A stretch of DNA of 64,000 bases from Streptomyces violaceorubidus (GCF_000717995.1 NZ_JODM01000005.1:1-64000); one strand, 5' to 3'; numbered from the stretch's first letter, positions 41,601 through 53,741 are shown. Translations and numbers: made by a program. Notes: a model not told the origin generated them from the letters alone.

Positions 41601-43076
41601 ATGTCCATGGCGATCGACACCACCCCGACTCCCACCCCGACTCCCACCCCGGCCCCCGCGGCGGCGGAATCCTCCGCCCCACGGCTCTCCTCCCGCGACC
41701 GGCTCGTCCTGTTCGTGCTCTGCGCGGCCCAGTTCATGGTCGCGCTCGACTTCTCCGTCCTGAACGTCGCCCTGCCCGTGCTCGGCACGGACCTCGGCAT
41801 GAGCACCTCCGCCCTGCAGTGGGCGGTCACGGCGTTCGCGCTGCCGTCCGGCGGGTTCCTGCTGCTCTTCGGACGCATGGGCGACCTCTACGGCCGCCGC
41901 CGGCTCTTCCTCGCCGGGCTCGCGCTCTTCGGCGCCGCCTCCCTGCTGGCCACCTTCGCCCGGGACCCGGCTTCGTTCCTCGCCGGACGCGCCCTGCAGG
42001 GCCTCGGCGCGGCGGCCATCGTCCCGACCGGCATGTCCCTGCTGACCACGACCTTCCCGGAGGGCCCCGCCCGCGACCGCGCCCTCGGCATCTCCGGCAC
42101 CCTGCTCTCGCTCGGCTTCACCGTCGGCATGGTGGCCGGCGGCGTCCTGACCGACCTGCTGAGCTGGCGCTCCACGATGGGCCTGCTCGCCCTGTTCGCG
42201 CTGATCGTGCTGCCGCTGGCCCCGCGTCTGCTGCCCGAGTCGCGGACCCCGGAGCGGCCCCGCCTCGACGTGCCCGGCGCGGTCACCGTCACCGGCGGCC
42301 TGCTCTGCCTGATCTACGCCCTCACCACGGCCGCCGAGCACGGCTTCGGCCGCACCGACGTCCTCGTCACCCTCGGCGCGGGCCTGCTGCTCCTGGCCGC
42401 CTTCGTGGCCGTCGAGTCCCGCACCCCGGCGCCGCTGGTCTCGCTGCCGATGCTGCGCCGCCGCACGGTGGCGTGGGGCAACCTGGGCGGGCTGGTCACC
42501 TTCTCGATGATGTCGACGGTGGTCTTCGTCCTCACCCTGTACCTCCAGGAGATCCTGCACCTGAACGCCTTCGAGACCGGCCTGGTCTTCGGCGTGCAGG
42601 GGGTGCTCTCGGTGGTGGCCGGTTCCTGCGCCCCGCGCGTCATCGGCCGCTTCGGCGCCCGCCGCACCCTGGCGGGCGCGCTCGCCGGGCAGGGCCTGCT
42701 GGGGCTGTCGCTGCTGGCGCTGGGGGAGGGAAGCGGGTCCGTGGTCCTCGCCACCGCCGCCGTCTCGCTGGCCAGCATGTGCCACCTGGGCGCGATCATC
42801 TCCTACGGCCTGACCGTCACCTCCGGCGTCCCCGACGAGGAGCAGGGCCTGGCGACCGGCCTGGTCACCTCGACCCAGCAGGTCGGTATCACCGTCGGCA
42901 TCCCGCTGCTCGGCGTGCTGGCCACCACCGCCGGCGACCTGCGCTCCGGCGTCCACACGGTGCTGGTCCTGGACGCGGCGATCGTGCTGGCCGCCGCCGT
43001 CCTGGTCGCGGTGGGGCTGCGGGTGGCCCGGGCGGGCTCAGGGACGGTCGAGGCGGAGCCGGTCGGCGCGCGGTAG
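41601..43076 (+). CDS. DHA2-family MFS multidrug exporter
   Basis: A 491-residue protein with fourteen likely membrane segments. Motif C-like LSLGFTVGMVAGGVLTD and motif A FGRMGDLYGRRR are both present, as in drug:H+ antiporters of the EmrB/QacA type. The N-terminus has a TPTPTPTPTPAPA run before the first membrane segment. ATG 41601 is chosen; the frame is open to 41541. It is divergent from the XRE regulator, its likely controller. Its last 39 bases overlap the convergent mmcQ-like gene. Confidence 0.9.
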   Translation: MSMAIDTTPTPTPTPTPAPAAAESSAPRLSSRDRLVLFVLCAAQFMVALDFSVLNVALPVLGTDLGMSTSALQWAVTAFALPSGGFLLLFGRMGDLYGRRRLFLAGLALFGAASLLATFARDPASFLAGRALQGLGAAAIVPTGMSLLTTTFPEGPARDRALGISGTLLSLGFTVGMVAGGVLTDLLSWRSTMGLLALFALIVLPLAPRLLPESRTPERPRLDVPGAVTVTGGLLCLIYALTTAAEHGFGRTDVLVTLGAGLLLLAAFVAVESRTPAPLVSLPMLRRRTVAWGNLGGLVTFSMMSTVVFVLTLYLQEILHLNAFETGLVFGVQGVLSVVAGSCAPRVIGRFGARRTLAGALAGQGLLGLSLLALGEGSGSVVLATAAVSLASMCHLGAIISYGLTVTSGVPDEEQGLATGLVTSTQQVGITVGIPLLGVLATTAGDLRSGVHTVLVLDAAIVLAAAVLVAVGLRVARAGSGTVEAEPVGAR

Positions 43077-43409
43077 ACCGGCGACGACCAGGTCGTACGA
43101 GTCCTCGACGAGCTCCCGGACGACGCGGTCCGGGAGCTCGCCGCCGGTCCCGCCGCTCACGGTCACCGTGTTCCAGTGCCGCTTGTTCATGTGCCAGCCG
43201 GGGGCCACCAGGCCCGGGTGCTCGCGTCGCAGCCGGATCGCGTCGTCCGGGTCGCACTTGAGGTTGACGGTGAGCGGACGCCCCTCCAACGAGGTCAGCG
43301 CGAACATCTTCCCCAGCACCTTGAAGACGGAGGTCTCCGGGTTGAAGGGGAAGTCCTCCACCGCCGCGTTGAAGGACAGGCAGAGGTCGCGCAGCTGCCC
43401 GGGGGTCAT
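43038..43409 (-). CDS. MmcQ/YjbR family protein
   Basis: A 123-residue protein with the MmcQ/YjbR CyaY-like fold: LRDLCLSFNAAVEDFPFNPETSVFKV as the entry helix and strand, FALTSLEGRPLTVNLKC, and WHMNKRHWNTV. Members are small DNA-binding-like proteins of unclear role. Its ATG overlaps the corC-like stop by four bases (ATGA), making it the last gene of the phoH-ybeY-corC set. Its 3' end overlaps the convergent exporter. Confidence 0.9.
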   Translation of the reverse strand: MTPGQLRDLCLSFNAAVEDFPFNPETSVFKVLGKMFALTSLEGRPLTVNLKCDPDDAIRLRREHPGLVAPGWHMNKRHWNTVTVSGGTGGELPDRVVRELVEDSYDLVVAGLPRADRLRLDRP

Positions 43410-44710
43410 TCCGGCACCGCCTCCTCGGCCGGCTTCGCCGCGGCGACCGGCTCCACCAGCACCGTCACGATCTTGTTCCGGCGGCCCGCCGCGGCCTCCG
43501 CCGTCAGCCGCAGCTCACGGCCGTCGGGCAGCTCCACGATCGAGGAGGCCCCGGCGATCGGGACGCGGCCCAGCGCCTTGGCGAGCAGACCGCCCACCGT
43601 CTCCACGTCCTCGTCGTCGTACTCGTCCAGGCCGTACAGCTCGCCCAGGTCGCCGATGTCCAGGCGCGCGGTGACCCGGAACCGGTCCCCGCCCAGCTCC
43701 TCCACCGGCGGCAGCTCCCGGTCGTACTCGTCGGTGATCTCGCCGACGATCTCCTCCAGGATGTCCTCGATGGTGACGATGCCGGCCGTGCCGCCGTACT
43801 CGTCGATGACGACGGCGACGTGGTTGCGCTCCTTCTGCATCTCGCGCAGCAGGTCACCGGCGTTCTTGGTGTCCGGCACGAAGGACGCCGGGCGCATCGC
43901 GGTGGAGACCAGGTCGCTCTCCGCGTCCCGGCTGATGTGCGTCCGACGGACCAGGTCCTTCAGGTACACGATGCCGACGATGTCGTCCTCGCTGTCGCCG
44001 GTGACCGGTATCCGGGAGAAACCGGAGCGCAGGGCGAGAGTGAGGGCCTGCCGGATGGTCTTGTAGCGCTCGATGACGACGAGGTCGGTGCGCGGCACCA
44101 TGACCTCCCGCACGAGCGTGTCGCCCAGCTCGAACACCGAGTGCACCATGCGGCGCTCCTCGGCCTCGATCAGGGACTCCTTCTCGGCGTAGTCCACCAG
44201 CGCCCGCAGCTCCGCCTCCGAGGCGAAGGGGCCCCGGCGGAAGCCCTTGCCGGGGGTGAGCGCGTTGCCGATGAGGATGAGCAGCGACGGGATCGGGCCC
44301 ATGACGCGGGCCAGCGGCAGCAGCACGTACGCCGCCGCGGTCGCCGTGTTCAGCGGGTGCTGGCGCCCGATGGTGCGCGGGGAGACCCCGACGGCGACGT
44401 AGGAGAGCAGCACCATCAGCGCGATGGCGATGACCAGCGCCTCGCCGGTGCCGTCGAACTCCCTCAGGCAGGCGTACGTGACCAGCGCGGCGGCCGCCAT
44501 CTCGCAGGCGACCCGGACCAGCAGCGCCACGTTGAGGTAGCGCGTCGGGTCCGCGGCGACCTGGGCGAGCTTCTCGCCGCCCCGGCGCCCGGACCGTACC
44601 GCCTCCTCGGCGCGGAAGCTGGAGACCCTCGCGAGCCCCGCCTCCGCGCACGCGGCCAGCCAGGCGACCACCACCAGGGCGACGGCGCCGGCGACGAGCG
44701 GGAAGCTCAT
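43406..44710 (-). CDS. Hemolysin-type CNNM/CBS-domain transporter (CorC/HlyC)
   Basis: A 434-residue protein. A CNNM/DUF21 membrane domain (residues about 1-150) is followed by [26 protein letters not shown], a CBS pair (to about 330) and a CorC_HlyC domain. Related CNNM proteins transport Mg2+; the hemolysin name is historical. Its ATG overlaps the ybeY stop codon (44707-44710), so translation is coupled. The conserved actinobacterial order phoH-ybeY-corC is intact here. Confidence 0.93.
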   Translation of the reverse strand: MSFPLVAGAVALVVVAWLAACAEAGLARVSSFRAEEAVRSGRRGGEKLAQVAADPTRYLNVALLVRVACEMAAAALVTYACLREFDGTGEALVIAIALMVLLSYVAVGVSPRTIGRQHPLNTATAAAYVLLPLARVMGPIPSLLILIGNALTPGKGFRRGPFASEAELRALVDYAEKESLIEAEERRMVHSVFELGDTLVREVMVPRTDLVVIERYKTIRQALTLALRSGFSRIPVTGDSEDDIVGIVYLKDLVRRTHISRDAESDLVSTAMRPASFVPDTKNAGDLLREMQKERNHVAVVIDEYGGTAGIVTIEDILEEIVGEITDEYDRELPPVEELGGDRFRVTARLDIGDLGELYGLDEYDDEDVETVGGLLAKALGRVPIAGASSIVELPDGRELRLTAEAAAGRRNKIVTVLVEPVAAAKPAEEAVPE

Positions 44711-45204
44711 GAGACCGTCGGGGCCGGGGACGGGCCGGTCAGGCCCTTCTCCGCGCGCCAGCCGTCCACGATCGCGGCCTGCAGACCGAACATCTCGGCC
44801 TTCTCGTCCGGCTCCTCGTGGTCGTACCCGAGCAGGTGCAGCACCCCGTGGACGGTCAGGAGCTGGAGCTCCTCGTCCATGGAGTGCTGCGTCGGCGCCT
44901 CGGTGCCCTGCTTGGCGGCGACCTCCGGGCAGAGCACGATGTCGCCGAGCAGCCCCTGCGGCGGCTCCTCCTCGTCCTTGGACGGCGGGCGCAGCTCGTC
45001 CATCGGGAAGGACATCACGTCGGTGGGACCGGGCAGGTCCATCCACTGGATGTGCAACTGCTCCATGGCCCCGGCGTCCACGACGATCACCGAGAGCTCG
45101 GAGAGCGGGTGGATGCGCATCCGCGCGAGGGCGTAGCGGGCGATGTCGAGGATCGCCTGCTCGTCGACCTCGGTTCCGGACTCGTTGTTGACGTCGATCG
45201 ACAT
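44707..45204 (-). CDS. ybeY: rRNA maturation RNase YbeY
   Basis: A 165-residue metal-dependent endoribonuclease with the defining [11 protein letters not shown] zinc motif at residues 118-128 and the [10 protein letters not shown] segment. It takes part in 16S rRNA 3' maturation and ribosome quality control. It lies 12 bases downstream of phoH and overlaps the corC-like gene by four bases. The start is ATG 45204. Confidence 0.97.
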   Translation of the reverse strand: MSIDVNNESGTEVDEQAILDIARYALARMRIHPLSELSVIVVDAGAMEQLHIQWMDLPGPTDVMSFPMDELRPPSKDEEEPPQGLLGDIVLCPEVAAKQGTEAPTQHSMDEELQLLTVHGVLHLLGYDHEEPDEKAEMFGLQAAIVDGWRAEKGLTGPSPAPTVS

Positions 45205-45216
45205 GGTCGTGCTGGT

Positions 45217-46296
<1,080 letters not shown>

Positions 46297-46401
46297 GGGC
46301 CGGCGCTCTAGGCCTGCTCGTCCTCCTCTGCGGCGTGCGCCGCGTGACGGGTGTGTCTGCTGACTCCAGCGTACGACTCCCCGCCGACAGCACCGAGGGG
46401 T

Positions 46402-47721
46402 TTATCCGACCGGTGCCCGCCGCTGCTCGGCGAGCAGCTCCCGGAACCAGCCGTAGGACGCCTTGGGCGTGCGCGCCAGCGTCTCGAAGTCCACGTGGAC
46501 CAGTCCGAAGCGGCGGGCGTACCCCTCGGCCCACTCGAAGTTGTCCAGGAGCGACCACACGAAGTACCCGCGCACGTCCACGCCCGCCTCCACCGCCCGG
46601 TGCAGGGCGCGGACGTGTCCGTCGAGGTAGGCGATGCGGTCCTGGTCGTCCAGGCCCTCGTAGGAGCAGCCGTTCTCCGTGATCACGACCGGTGGGAGCC
46701 GGCCCGCGTAGCGCTCGCGGAAGCCGGTGAGCAGCTCCGTCAGCCCCTCCGGGACCACGGGCCAGCCGAAGTCCGTCCGCGGCCGGCCCTCGATCTCGCG
46801 CACCGAGAAGGGCAGTTCGGCCGGGAGCGTCACCCCGCCGAACTCGATCTCCGCGCCCTGCGGGGCACCCACCCGGGTCGGCGCGTAGTAGTTCACCCCG
46901 TACCAGTCCAGCGGCTCGGCGATGACCTCCAGGTCGGCCGCCACGTCGCCGGGCATCAGCTCGCCGACGCCCTCCGGGTACCGGCCGGTGAGGAGCGGGT
47001 CGGCGAACAGGCGGTTCAGCAGGAGGTCGTAGAAGTCCGCCGCCTCCCGGTCGGCCGGGGCGTTCGAGGCGGGCCAGGTCGGGCCGTGCGAGTTGGCGAT
47101 CCCGATGTCCGTGGCGCCCTCGGCGCGCAGCGCCCGTACGGCCAGGCCGTGGGCCAGGAGCTGGTGGTGGGCGGCCGGCAGGGCGTCGAACAGCAGCTCG
47201 CGGCCGGGGGCGTGGATGCCCAGGGCGTGGCCGAGCAGGGTGTGCTCGGCGGGCTCGTTCAGGGTGATCCACTTGCCGACCCGGTCGCCGAGGCGCCCCG
47301 CGACGGCCGACACGTACTGCGCGAACCGGGCGGCCGTGTCCCGCTCCAGCCAGTCCAGGCCGGCCGGCAGGTCCCAGTGGAAGAGCGTCGGGACCGGGCG
47401 CACCCCCGCCGCGCAGAGTTCGTCCACCAGGCGGTCGTAGAAGTCCAGGCCGCCCGGGGAGCCCACCCGGGGCCAGGAGACCGAGAAGCGGTACGCGTCC
47501 ACGCCGAGGTCCGCGAGCAGGGCGACGTCCTCGCGGTAGCGGTGGTAGTGGTCGCAGGCCACCGCCGCGGTGGAGCCGTCCCGCACCCGGCCGGGCTCGG
47601 CCGTGAAGGCGTCCCACACCGACGGTCCCCGCAGCGCTGCCGCACCCTCGATCTGGTGCGCGGACGTGGACACGCCCCACAGGAAGCCGTCCGGGAACCG
47701 GGGCATCGCGTCAGTCGCCAT
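46402..47721 (-). CDS. Glycoside hydrolase family 1 beta-glucosidase
   Basis: A 439-residue GH1 enzyme with the N-terminal signature FPDGFLWGVSTSAHQIEGA, the acid/base Glu in TLNEPAEH near residue 152 and the nucleophile Glu in VITENGCSYEG near 346. It hydrolyses beta-glucosides or related disaccharides by the retaining mechanism. No signal peptide, so intracellular. ATG 47721 is preferred; the in-frame TTG at 47757 is probably part of a TTGACT promoter element, since a near-leaderless start would fit. Confidence 0.94.
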   Translation of the reverse strand: MATDAMPRFPDGFLWGVSTSAHQIEGAAALRGPSVWDAFTAEPGRVRDGSTAAVACDHYHRYREDVALLADLGVDAYRFSVSWPRVGSPGGLDFYDRLVDELCAAGVRPVPTLFHWDLPAGLDWLERDTAARFAQYVSAVAGRLGDRVGKWITLNEPAEHTLLGHALGIHAPGRELLFDALPAAHHQLLAHGLAVRALRAEGATDIGIANSHGPTWPASNAPADREAADFYDLLLNRLFADPLLTGRYPEGVGELMPGDVAADLEVIAEPLDWYGVNYYAPTRVGAPQGAEIEFGGVTLPAELPFSVREIEGRPRTDFGWPVVPEGLTELLTGFRERYAGRLPPVVITENGCSYEGLDDQDRIAYLDGHVRALHRAVEAGVDVRGYFVWSLLDNFEWAEGYARRFGLVHVDFETLARTPKASYGWFRELLAEQRRAPVG

Positions 47722-47778
47722 GCGCGGATCATCCGTACCGCCGGTAAGGGAAGTCAACGCCCTTGCACGCGCGCGGTG

Positions 47779-48045
47779 TTACGCGCCCTCCTTCAGCACC
47801 CGCGAGATCAGCCTGCGCTGCTCGTCGGTGAGCCGGGGATCGGCGGCGTACACCGTCCTGCCGTCCACCGTGAGCTGGTAGCTGAACCCGTCCGGGACCC
47901 CGACCGGCGGGGTGCTGCGGCCGTCGGCGACCGCCCGCTCGGCCAGGGCGTGCCACTCGTCCGCGTCGGGGCGTCCCGCGGTCTCGACCTCCGCGTGGCG
48001 TTCGATGCCCGCGAAGCCTCCTGTGCGCCTCACCTGAATCCGCAT
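47779..48045 (-). CDS. Protealysin inhibitor emfourin-like protein
   Basis: An 88-residue protein matching the emfourin family: opening MRIQVRRTGGFAGIERHAEV, the FSYQLTVDGRTVYAAD beta region, and a C-terminal helix LTDEQRRLISRVLKEG. Emfourin is a slow, tight-binding proteinaceous inhibitor of protealysin-like M4 peptidases and is usually encoded beside its target. Here it follows the M4 peptidase gene by 21 bases on the same strand, so the pair is very likely co-transcribed. Confidence 0.88.
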   Translation of the reverse strand: MRIQVRRTGGFAGIERHAEVETAGRPDADEWHALAERAVADGRSTPPVGVPDGFSYQLTVDGRTVYAADPRLTDEQRRLISRVLKEGA

Positions 48046-48066
48046 GGACCCGTGTCTAGTACGGAA

Positions 48067-49137
48067 CTACGGCGTCCGCACCCCGACCTGCTCCCAGGCC
48101 TTGCCGACCGCCTCCAGCTCGTCCCCGTCGCCGTAGCGCTCCCGGGCGGCCTGAACGGTCAGCGTCGCGAAGTCCGCGAACAGCGCGTCCTCGGCCAGCT
48201 CGCCGCCGGTCAGCACGTCGTACCAGATCTGCCCGGCCCGCTCCCAGGCGTGGCCGCCGAGCGCGGTGGCGAGCAGGTAGAAGGCGTGGTTGGGGATGCC
48301 GGAGTTGATGTGCACGCCGCCGTTGTCGCGGCCGGTGCGCACGAAGTCGTCCATCGTGGCGGGCTGCGGGTCCTTGCCGAGCACGTCGTCGTCGTAGGCC
48401 GTGCCCGGCGCCTTCATGGAGCGCAGCGCCTCGCCCGTCACGCGCGGGGCGAGCAGCCCGGCGCCGATCAGCCAGTCCGCCTCGGCGGCGGTCTGGCCCA
48501 GCGAGTACTGCTTGATGAGGGAGCCGAAGACGTCCGACACCGACTCGTTGAGGGCGCCGGGCTGGCCGTAGTAGGTCAGGTTGGCGGTGTGCTGGGTGAC
48601 GCCGTGGGTCAGCTCGTGACCGATCACGTCCAGGGCGATGGTGAAGTCGAGGAAGATCTCCCCGTCCCCGTCGCCGAAGACCATCTGCTCGCCGTTCCAG
48701 AACGCGTTGTTGTACTCGCGGTCGTAGTGCACGGTCGCGTCCAGCGCCAGGCCCGCGCCGTCGATGGAGTCGCGCCGGTACACCTTGAGGTAGTGCTCGA
48801 AGGTCGCGCCCAGGCCCGCGTAGGCGCGGTTCACGGTGGCGTCCTGGCCGGGCTCCTCGCCCTCGCCGCGCACCTTGCGGCCCGGCAGGTCGGTGCCGTG
48901 CCGGGCGTCGTAGACGGTGCGCTGCGGCTTCTCGGCCTCGGCGTCCGCGCGCGGGGCCACGGAGGGGGCGCCGATGACGGTGGTCAGGCCGCGGCGGGTG
49001 CGTTCGAGGGCGTCGCGCTGGAGGGTGCGGCGGGCGGGCCCGGCGAGCACCGGGTCCGTGTTCCGGGCGAGCCGGTCCAGGACGTGGGGCGGCACGATGG
49101 TGCAGAAGACGGGCTGGAAGCCCCCGTATGTCGTCAT
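48067..49137 (-). CDS. Protealysin-like M4 family metallopeptidase
   Basis: A 356-residue thermolysin-fold zinc peptidase with HELTHG near residue 173 and the third zinc ligand in the ALNESVSDVFG helix. The His of the NNGGVHINSGIPNHAFY segment is also present. The short N-terminal propeptide with VFCTIVPPHVLDRLA is the protealysin-type precursor, which contains the PPxxL motif and lacks a classic signal peptide. It is probably cytoplasmic or exported by a non-standard route. ATG 49137 is chosen over an open frame to 49245. An emfourin inhibitor gene lies directly downstream. Confidence 0.93.
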   Translation of the reverse strand: MTTYGGFQPVFCTIVPPHVLDRLARNTDPVLAGPARRTLQRDALERTRRGLTTVIGAPSVAPRADAEAEKPQRTVYDARHGTDLPGRKVRGEGEEPGQDATVNRAYAGLGATFEHYLKVYRRDSIDGAGLALDATVHYDREYNNAFWNGEQMVFGDGDGEIFLDFTIALDVIGHELTHGVTQHTANLTYYGQPGALNESVSDVFGSLIKQYSLGQTAAEADWLIGAGLLAPRVTGEALRSMKAPGTAYDDDVLGKDPQPATMDDFVRTGRDNGGVHINSGIPNHAFYLLATALGGHAWERAGQIWYDVLTGGELAEDALFADFATLTVQAARERYGDGDELEAVGKAWEQVGVRTP

Positions 49138-49161
49138 GTCCGGCACTTTCGCACTGTGTGA

Positions 49162-51210
<2,049 letters not shown>

Positions 51211-51231
51211 CCAGCCGAATCAGCGGTTTGA

Positions 51232-51264
51232 GGTCCCGCCCGCCGGACACCGGTGGGCGGGACC
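51232..51264 (+). terminator. Terminator of leuA
   Basis: Arms 51232-51246 and 51250-51264 form a 15-bp stem with one G-U pair and a three-base loop (ACA). It begins 22 bases after the leuA stop codon. Confidence 0.85.
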
Positions 51265-51334
51265 CCGTCATATACCGGCCATATATCTGTGATGGTCACG
51301 GAAAGGTCTCGTCCTGGGTACTGACTCCACGTCG

Positions 51335-51353
51335 GTGATGTGGCTAACATCAC
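51335..51353. promoter_or_regulatory. Palindromic operator overlapping a putative promoter of the TerB-like gene
   Basis: GTGATGT (51335-51341) and ACATCAC (51347-51353) are perfect arms around GGCTA. The element covers a possible -10 (TAACAT, 51345-51350), with CTGACT at 51321-51326 as -35, 18 bases away. A repressor bound here would block transcription of the gene at 51395. The regulator is not in the window as far as I can tell. Confidence 0.55.
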
Positions 51354-51394
51354 GCCAGCGCGACGATGCTGTCGCGCCGTTATGGAGGTGCGAC

Positions 51395-52090
51395 GTGCTG
51401 CCTGGACGGGGACGAACCAGCCGAGCTGCCCGGCTGCCACGCATCCTGGGCACCCGCACCGCGTGGACGCCCGTCGGCGACGGCGAGTTCTTCTGCCCCG
51501 GCTGCGGCGGCGACCGCAACTACACGCGGCTCACCGGCCGCCGCCGCTTCACCCTGCTCGGCGTGCCCGTGCTGCCCCGCGGGGAGTCCGCGCCGACCGT
51601 GGAGTGCACGGCCTGCCGCCGCCACTACGGCACCGACGTCCTCGACCACCCGACCACCACCCGCTTCTCCGCGATGCTCCGCGACGCCGTCCACACCGTC
51701 GCCCTGGCGGTCCTGACCGCGGGCGGCACCTGCTCCCGCACCTCGCTGGAGACCGCGACCGTCGCGGTGCGCGCGGCCGGCTTCGAGGACTGCACCGAGG
51801 ACCAGTTGAACGCGCTCGTCGAGGCGCTGGAGGCGGACACCGGCCGGGTCCGCGGCGAGCCCTGCGTACCGGGCCTGGCGATAGAGCTGCACGAGGCGCT
51901 GGACCCGCTCGCGCCGCATCTGGCCACCGTCGGACGCGAGTCGATCCTGTTGCAGGGAGCCCGCATCGCCCTGGCCGACGGTCCCTACACCCCCGCCGAA
52001 CGCGACGCCCTGGCCACCGTCGGCGCGGCCCTGACCCTCTGCTCCGACGACGTGACCCGCCTCCTGGAGTCGGCCGGCACGCCGTCCTAG
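51395..52090 (+). CDS. TerB-like protein with N-terminal zinc ribbon
   Basis: A 231-residue protein. Two CxxC-type pairs (CPGCGG and CTACRR) at about 29 and 66 form a zinc ribbon. A helical domain follows in two halves (FSAMLRDAVHTVALAVLTAGG and ILLQGARIALADGPYTPAERDALATVG), resembling the TerB/DjlA tellurite-resistance fold. TerB domains sit in stress and membrane-associated systems; no tellurite function can be assumed. GTG 51395 follows GGAGG at seven bases. It converges with the GNAT gene, overlapping by four bases. Confidence 0.82.
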   Translation: MLPGRGRTSRAARLPRILGTRTAWTPVGDGEFFCPGCGGDRNYTRLTGRRRFTLLGVPVLPRGESAPTVECTACRRHYGTDVLDHPTTTRFSAMLRDAVHTVALAVLTAGGTCSRTSLETATVAVRAAGFEDCTEDQLNALVEALEADTGRVRGEPCVPGLAIELHEALDPLAPHLATVGRESILLQGARIALADGPYTPAERDALATVGAALTLCSDDVTRLLESAGTPS

Positions 52091-52632
52091 TCCGGCACGA
52101 GGTCCAGCCGCATGATCTGGCGGTGCATGCCCGGGCCGAAGTAGTCCGGGCGCAGGCCGCCGTCGGGCTCCTCGGGGCGGAAGCCCAGGGAGCGGTAGAG
52201 GAAGATCGCGGCGAGGTTGGCGGGCTCCACGGTGAGGCGGACCACCTGGATGCCGTCCCGGCGCAACCGGCTCAGGACCTCCCGCATCAGCTCCCGGCCC
52301 AGCCCGTGGCGGCGCCGGTCCTGGGTCACGCACAGCCCGAGTATCCAGCTGTCCGCGCCGAGCGTCCGGGTGGCGGCCAGCACGTAGCCGCGCAGCCGGC
52401 CGGTGCCGTCGTCGAGGACCAGGAAGTGCTCCTCGTACATGTCGAAGAGCTGGCGCAGCAGGAAACCGGGATAGGCGAATTCCTGGAAGACCTCCTCGTC
52501 CAGCCGCCGCAGCTCCGGCAGATCGGGCTCCCGCGCCGTGCGCAGCTCCAGTGGCAGGTCGTCCGGTGGCGCACCGGGGCGGGTGAGCTGGTCGCGGTGG
52601 TCGAGGGAACGTTCCAGCGGTTCGGCGGTCAT
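52087..52632 (-). CDS. GNAT family N-acetyltransferase
   Basis: A 181-residue acyl-CoA-dependent acetyltransferase with a full GNAT core: strand LRTAREPDLPELRRLD, the acetyl-CoA pyrophosphate loop QDRRRHGLGRELM (Q/RxxGxG/A type), and ANLAAIFLYRSLGF at the end. The substrate is unknown. AGGGGG lies five bases upstream of the ATG at 52632. It is divergent from the methyltransferase cluster and shares its 270-base upstream region. Confidence 0.92.
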   Translation of the reverse strand: MTAEPLERSLDHRDQLTRPGAPPDDLPLELRTAREPDLPELRRLDEEVFQEFAYPGFLLRQLFDMYEEHFLVLDDGTGRLRGYVLAATRTLGADSWILGLCVTQDRRRHGLGRELMREVLSRLRRDGIQVVRLTVEPANLAAIFLYRSLGFRPEEPDGGLRPDYFGPGMHRQIMRLDLVPD

Positions 52633-52847
52633 GCAACCCCCTGGTCAGACTGCGTCAACTCGTGGACACGCGCGCCGCTCCCGATCGAGTGATGGACTCG
52701 TGTGGCGGCCGGTGTCTGCTTCTGGCTAGAGTGAGCGTCCAACTTCCCTCATGCAAGGGCGAGTTCGGGTGTGCGACCATGCGCCCGACGTGCGCCGGGC
52801 GGATGAGGATGGCGTATTCCTCCACTGTTTCGTAGTGGCCGGGTCAC

Positions 52848-52863
52848 TTACCGTGAACGGTAA
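52848..52863. promoter_or_regulatory. Perfect palindrome TTACCGT-GA-ACGGTAA upstream of the SCO2525-type cluster
   Basis: Seven-base perfect arms with a two-base spacer, 42 bases upstream of the methyltransferase ATG. A possible -10 (GGTAAT, 52859-52864) overlaps the right half. CCACT-N6-AGTGG lies just upstream (52822-52838). This is the best operator candidate for the whole cluster. The rest of the 267-base gap has no gene. Confidence 0.6.
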
Positions 52864-52905
52864 TGGGGGTTTGTCCAAAATCGAATGGAACGTGGCAGGG
52901 TGACT

Positions 52906-53658
52906 ATGGATCGCAACGCCGACGCGCCGTGGTCGAAGTTCGATCCAGAGGTGTACGTCGACAACAACTACCGGACACCACTCGAAGTGGACCTGCTGAT
53001 CGTCCGGTTGATGCGCGACTACTTCACCCGCTGCTTCGAGGGAGCGCCCCCGCGCTCCGCACGCGGCATCGACGTCGGCGCCGGGGCGAACCTGTACCCC
53101 GCCCTGTCCATGCTGCCCTGGTGCCAGGACATGCTCCTGCTGGAGTACGCCCACCCGAACGTCGAGTACCTGGAGAAGCAGGTCTCCCCGGCCGGGTACG
53201 ACATCGCCTGGGACCCCTTCTGGGACGTGCTGCGCGAGGTTCCCGCCTACGCCGCCGTGGAGCCCAGACCGCGGGTCAGCGAGATCGTCGACGTGGAGCG
53301 CGGCAACCTGTTCGACCTGGAGGGCGGGGACCGGCGCTGGTCGCTGGGGACCATGTTCTTCGTCGCCGACTCCATGTCCGAGGCGCCCGAGGAGTTCCAC
53401 CGGGGGGTGCGCTGCTTCATGAGCGCGCTCGGCGAGGGAGCGCCGTTCGCCGCCGCCTTCATGAAGGAGTCCGTCGGCTACCGCGTCGGCGCCCACGACT
53501 ACCCGGCCTACCGGGTGAACGAGGAGACGGTCGGACAGAGCCTGGCGCCGTTCACCGGGGAGCTGGAGATCCACGATCTGCACCACTCGGTGCGGCCGGG
53601 GCACGAGGGAATGCTCCTCGCCCTGGGACGGCGCAATTCGGCGATTGCCGCCCCGTAG
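52906..53658 (+). CDS. SCO2525-family SAM-dependent methyltransferase
   Basis: A 250-residue protein matching the actinobacterial SCO2525 family, related to NNMT/PNMT/TEMT methyltransferases. FDPEVYVDNNYRTPLEVD is the family entry, ARGIDVGAGANLYPALSM is motif I for SAM binding, and LLLEYAHPNVEYLEK follows. The acceptor is unknown. It opens a conserved multi-gene cluster. The start is uncertain: ATG 52906 has GGCAGG six bases upstream; ATG 52885 and GTG 52900 are also in frame. A palindromic operator lies 42 bases before it. Confidence 0.87.
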   Translation: MDRNADAPWSKFDPEVYVDNNYRTPLEVDLLIVRLMRDYFTRCFEGAPPRSARGIDVGAGANLYPALSMLPWCQDMLLLEYAHPNVEYLEKQVSPAGYDIAWDPFWDVLREVPAYAAVEPRPRVSEIVDVERGNLFDLEGGDRRWSLGTMFFVADSMSEAPEEFHRGVRCFMSALGEGAPFAAAFMKESVGYRVGAHDYPAYRVNEETVGQSLAPFTGELEIHDLHHSVRPGHEGMLLALGRRNSAIAAP

Positions 53659-53659
53659 G

Positions 53660-53704
53660 AACGGGGACATGCTCAACGGGGACCATCGCAACGGGGACAT
53701 GCCG
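53660..53704. repeat. Three tandem 15-bp repeats between the first two cluster genes
   Basis: The unit aacggggac plus six variable bases occurs at 53660, 53675 and 53690 in perfect 15-base register. It begins right after the methyltransferase stop codon. Because the period is a multiple of three the array stays open in every frame, but I do not call a gene. It may affect coupling to the next gene. Confidence 0.75.
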
Positions 53705-53741
53705 AACACAGGGCAACGAGATCTGTACGAGGGGTGCGGGG

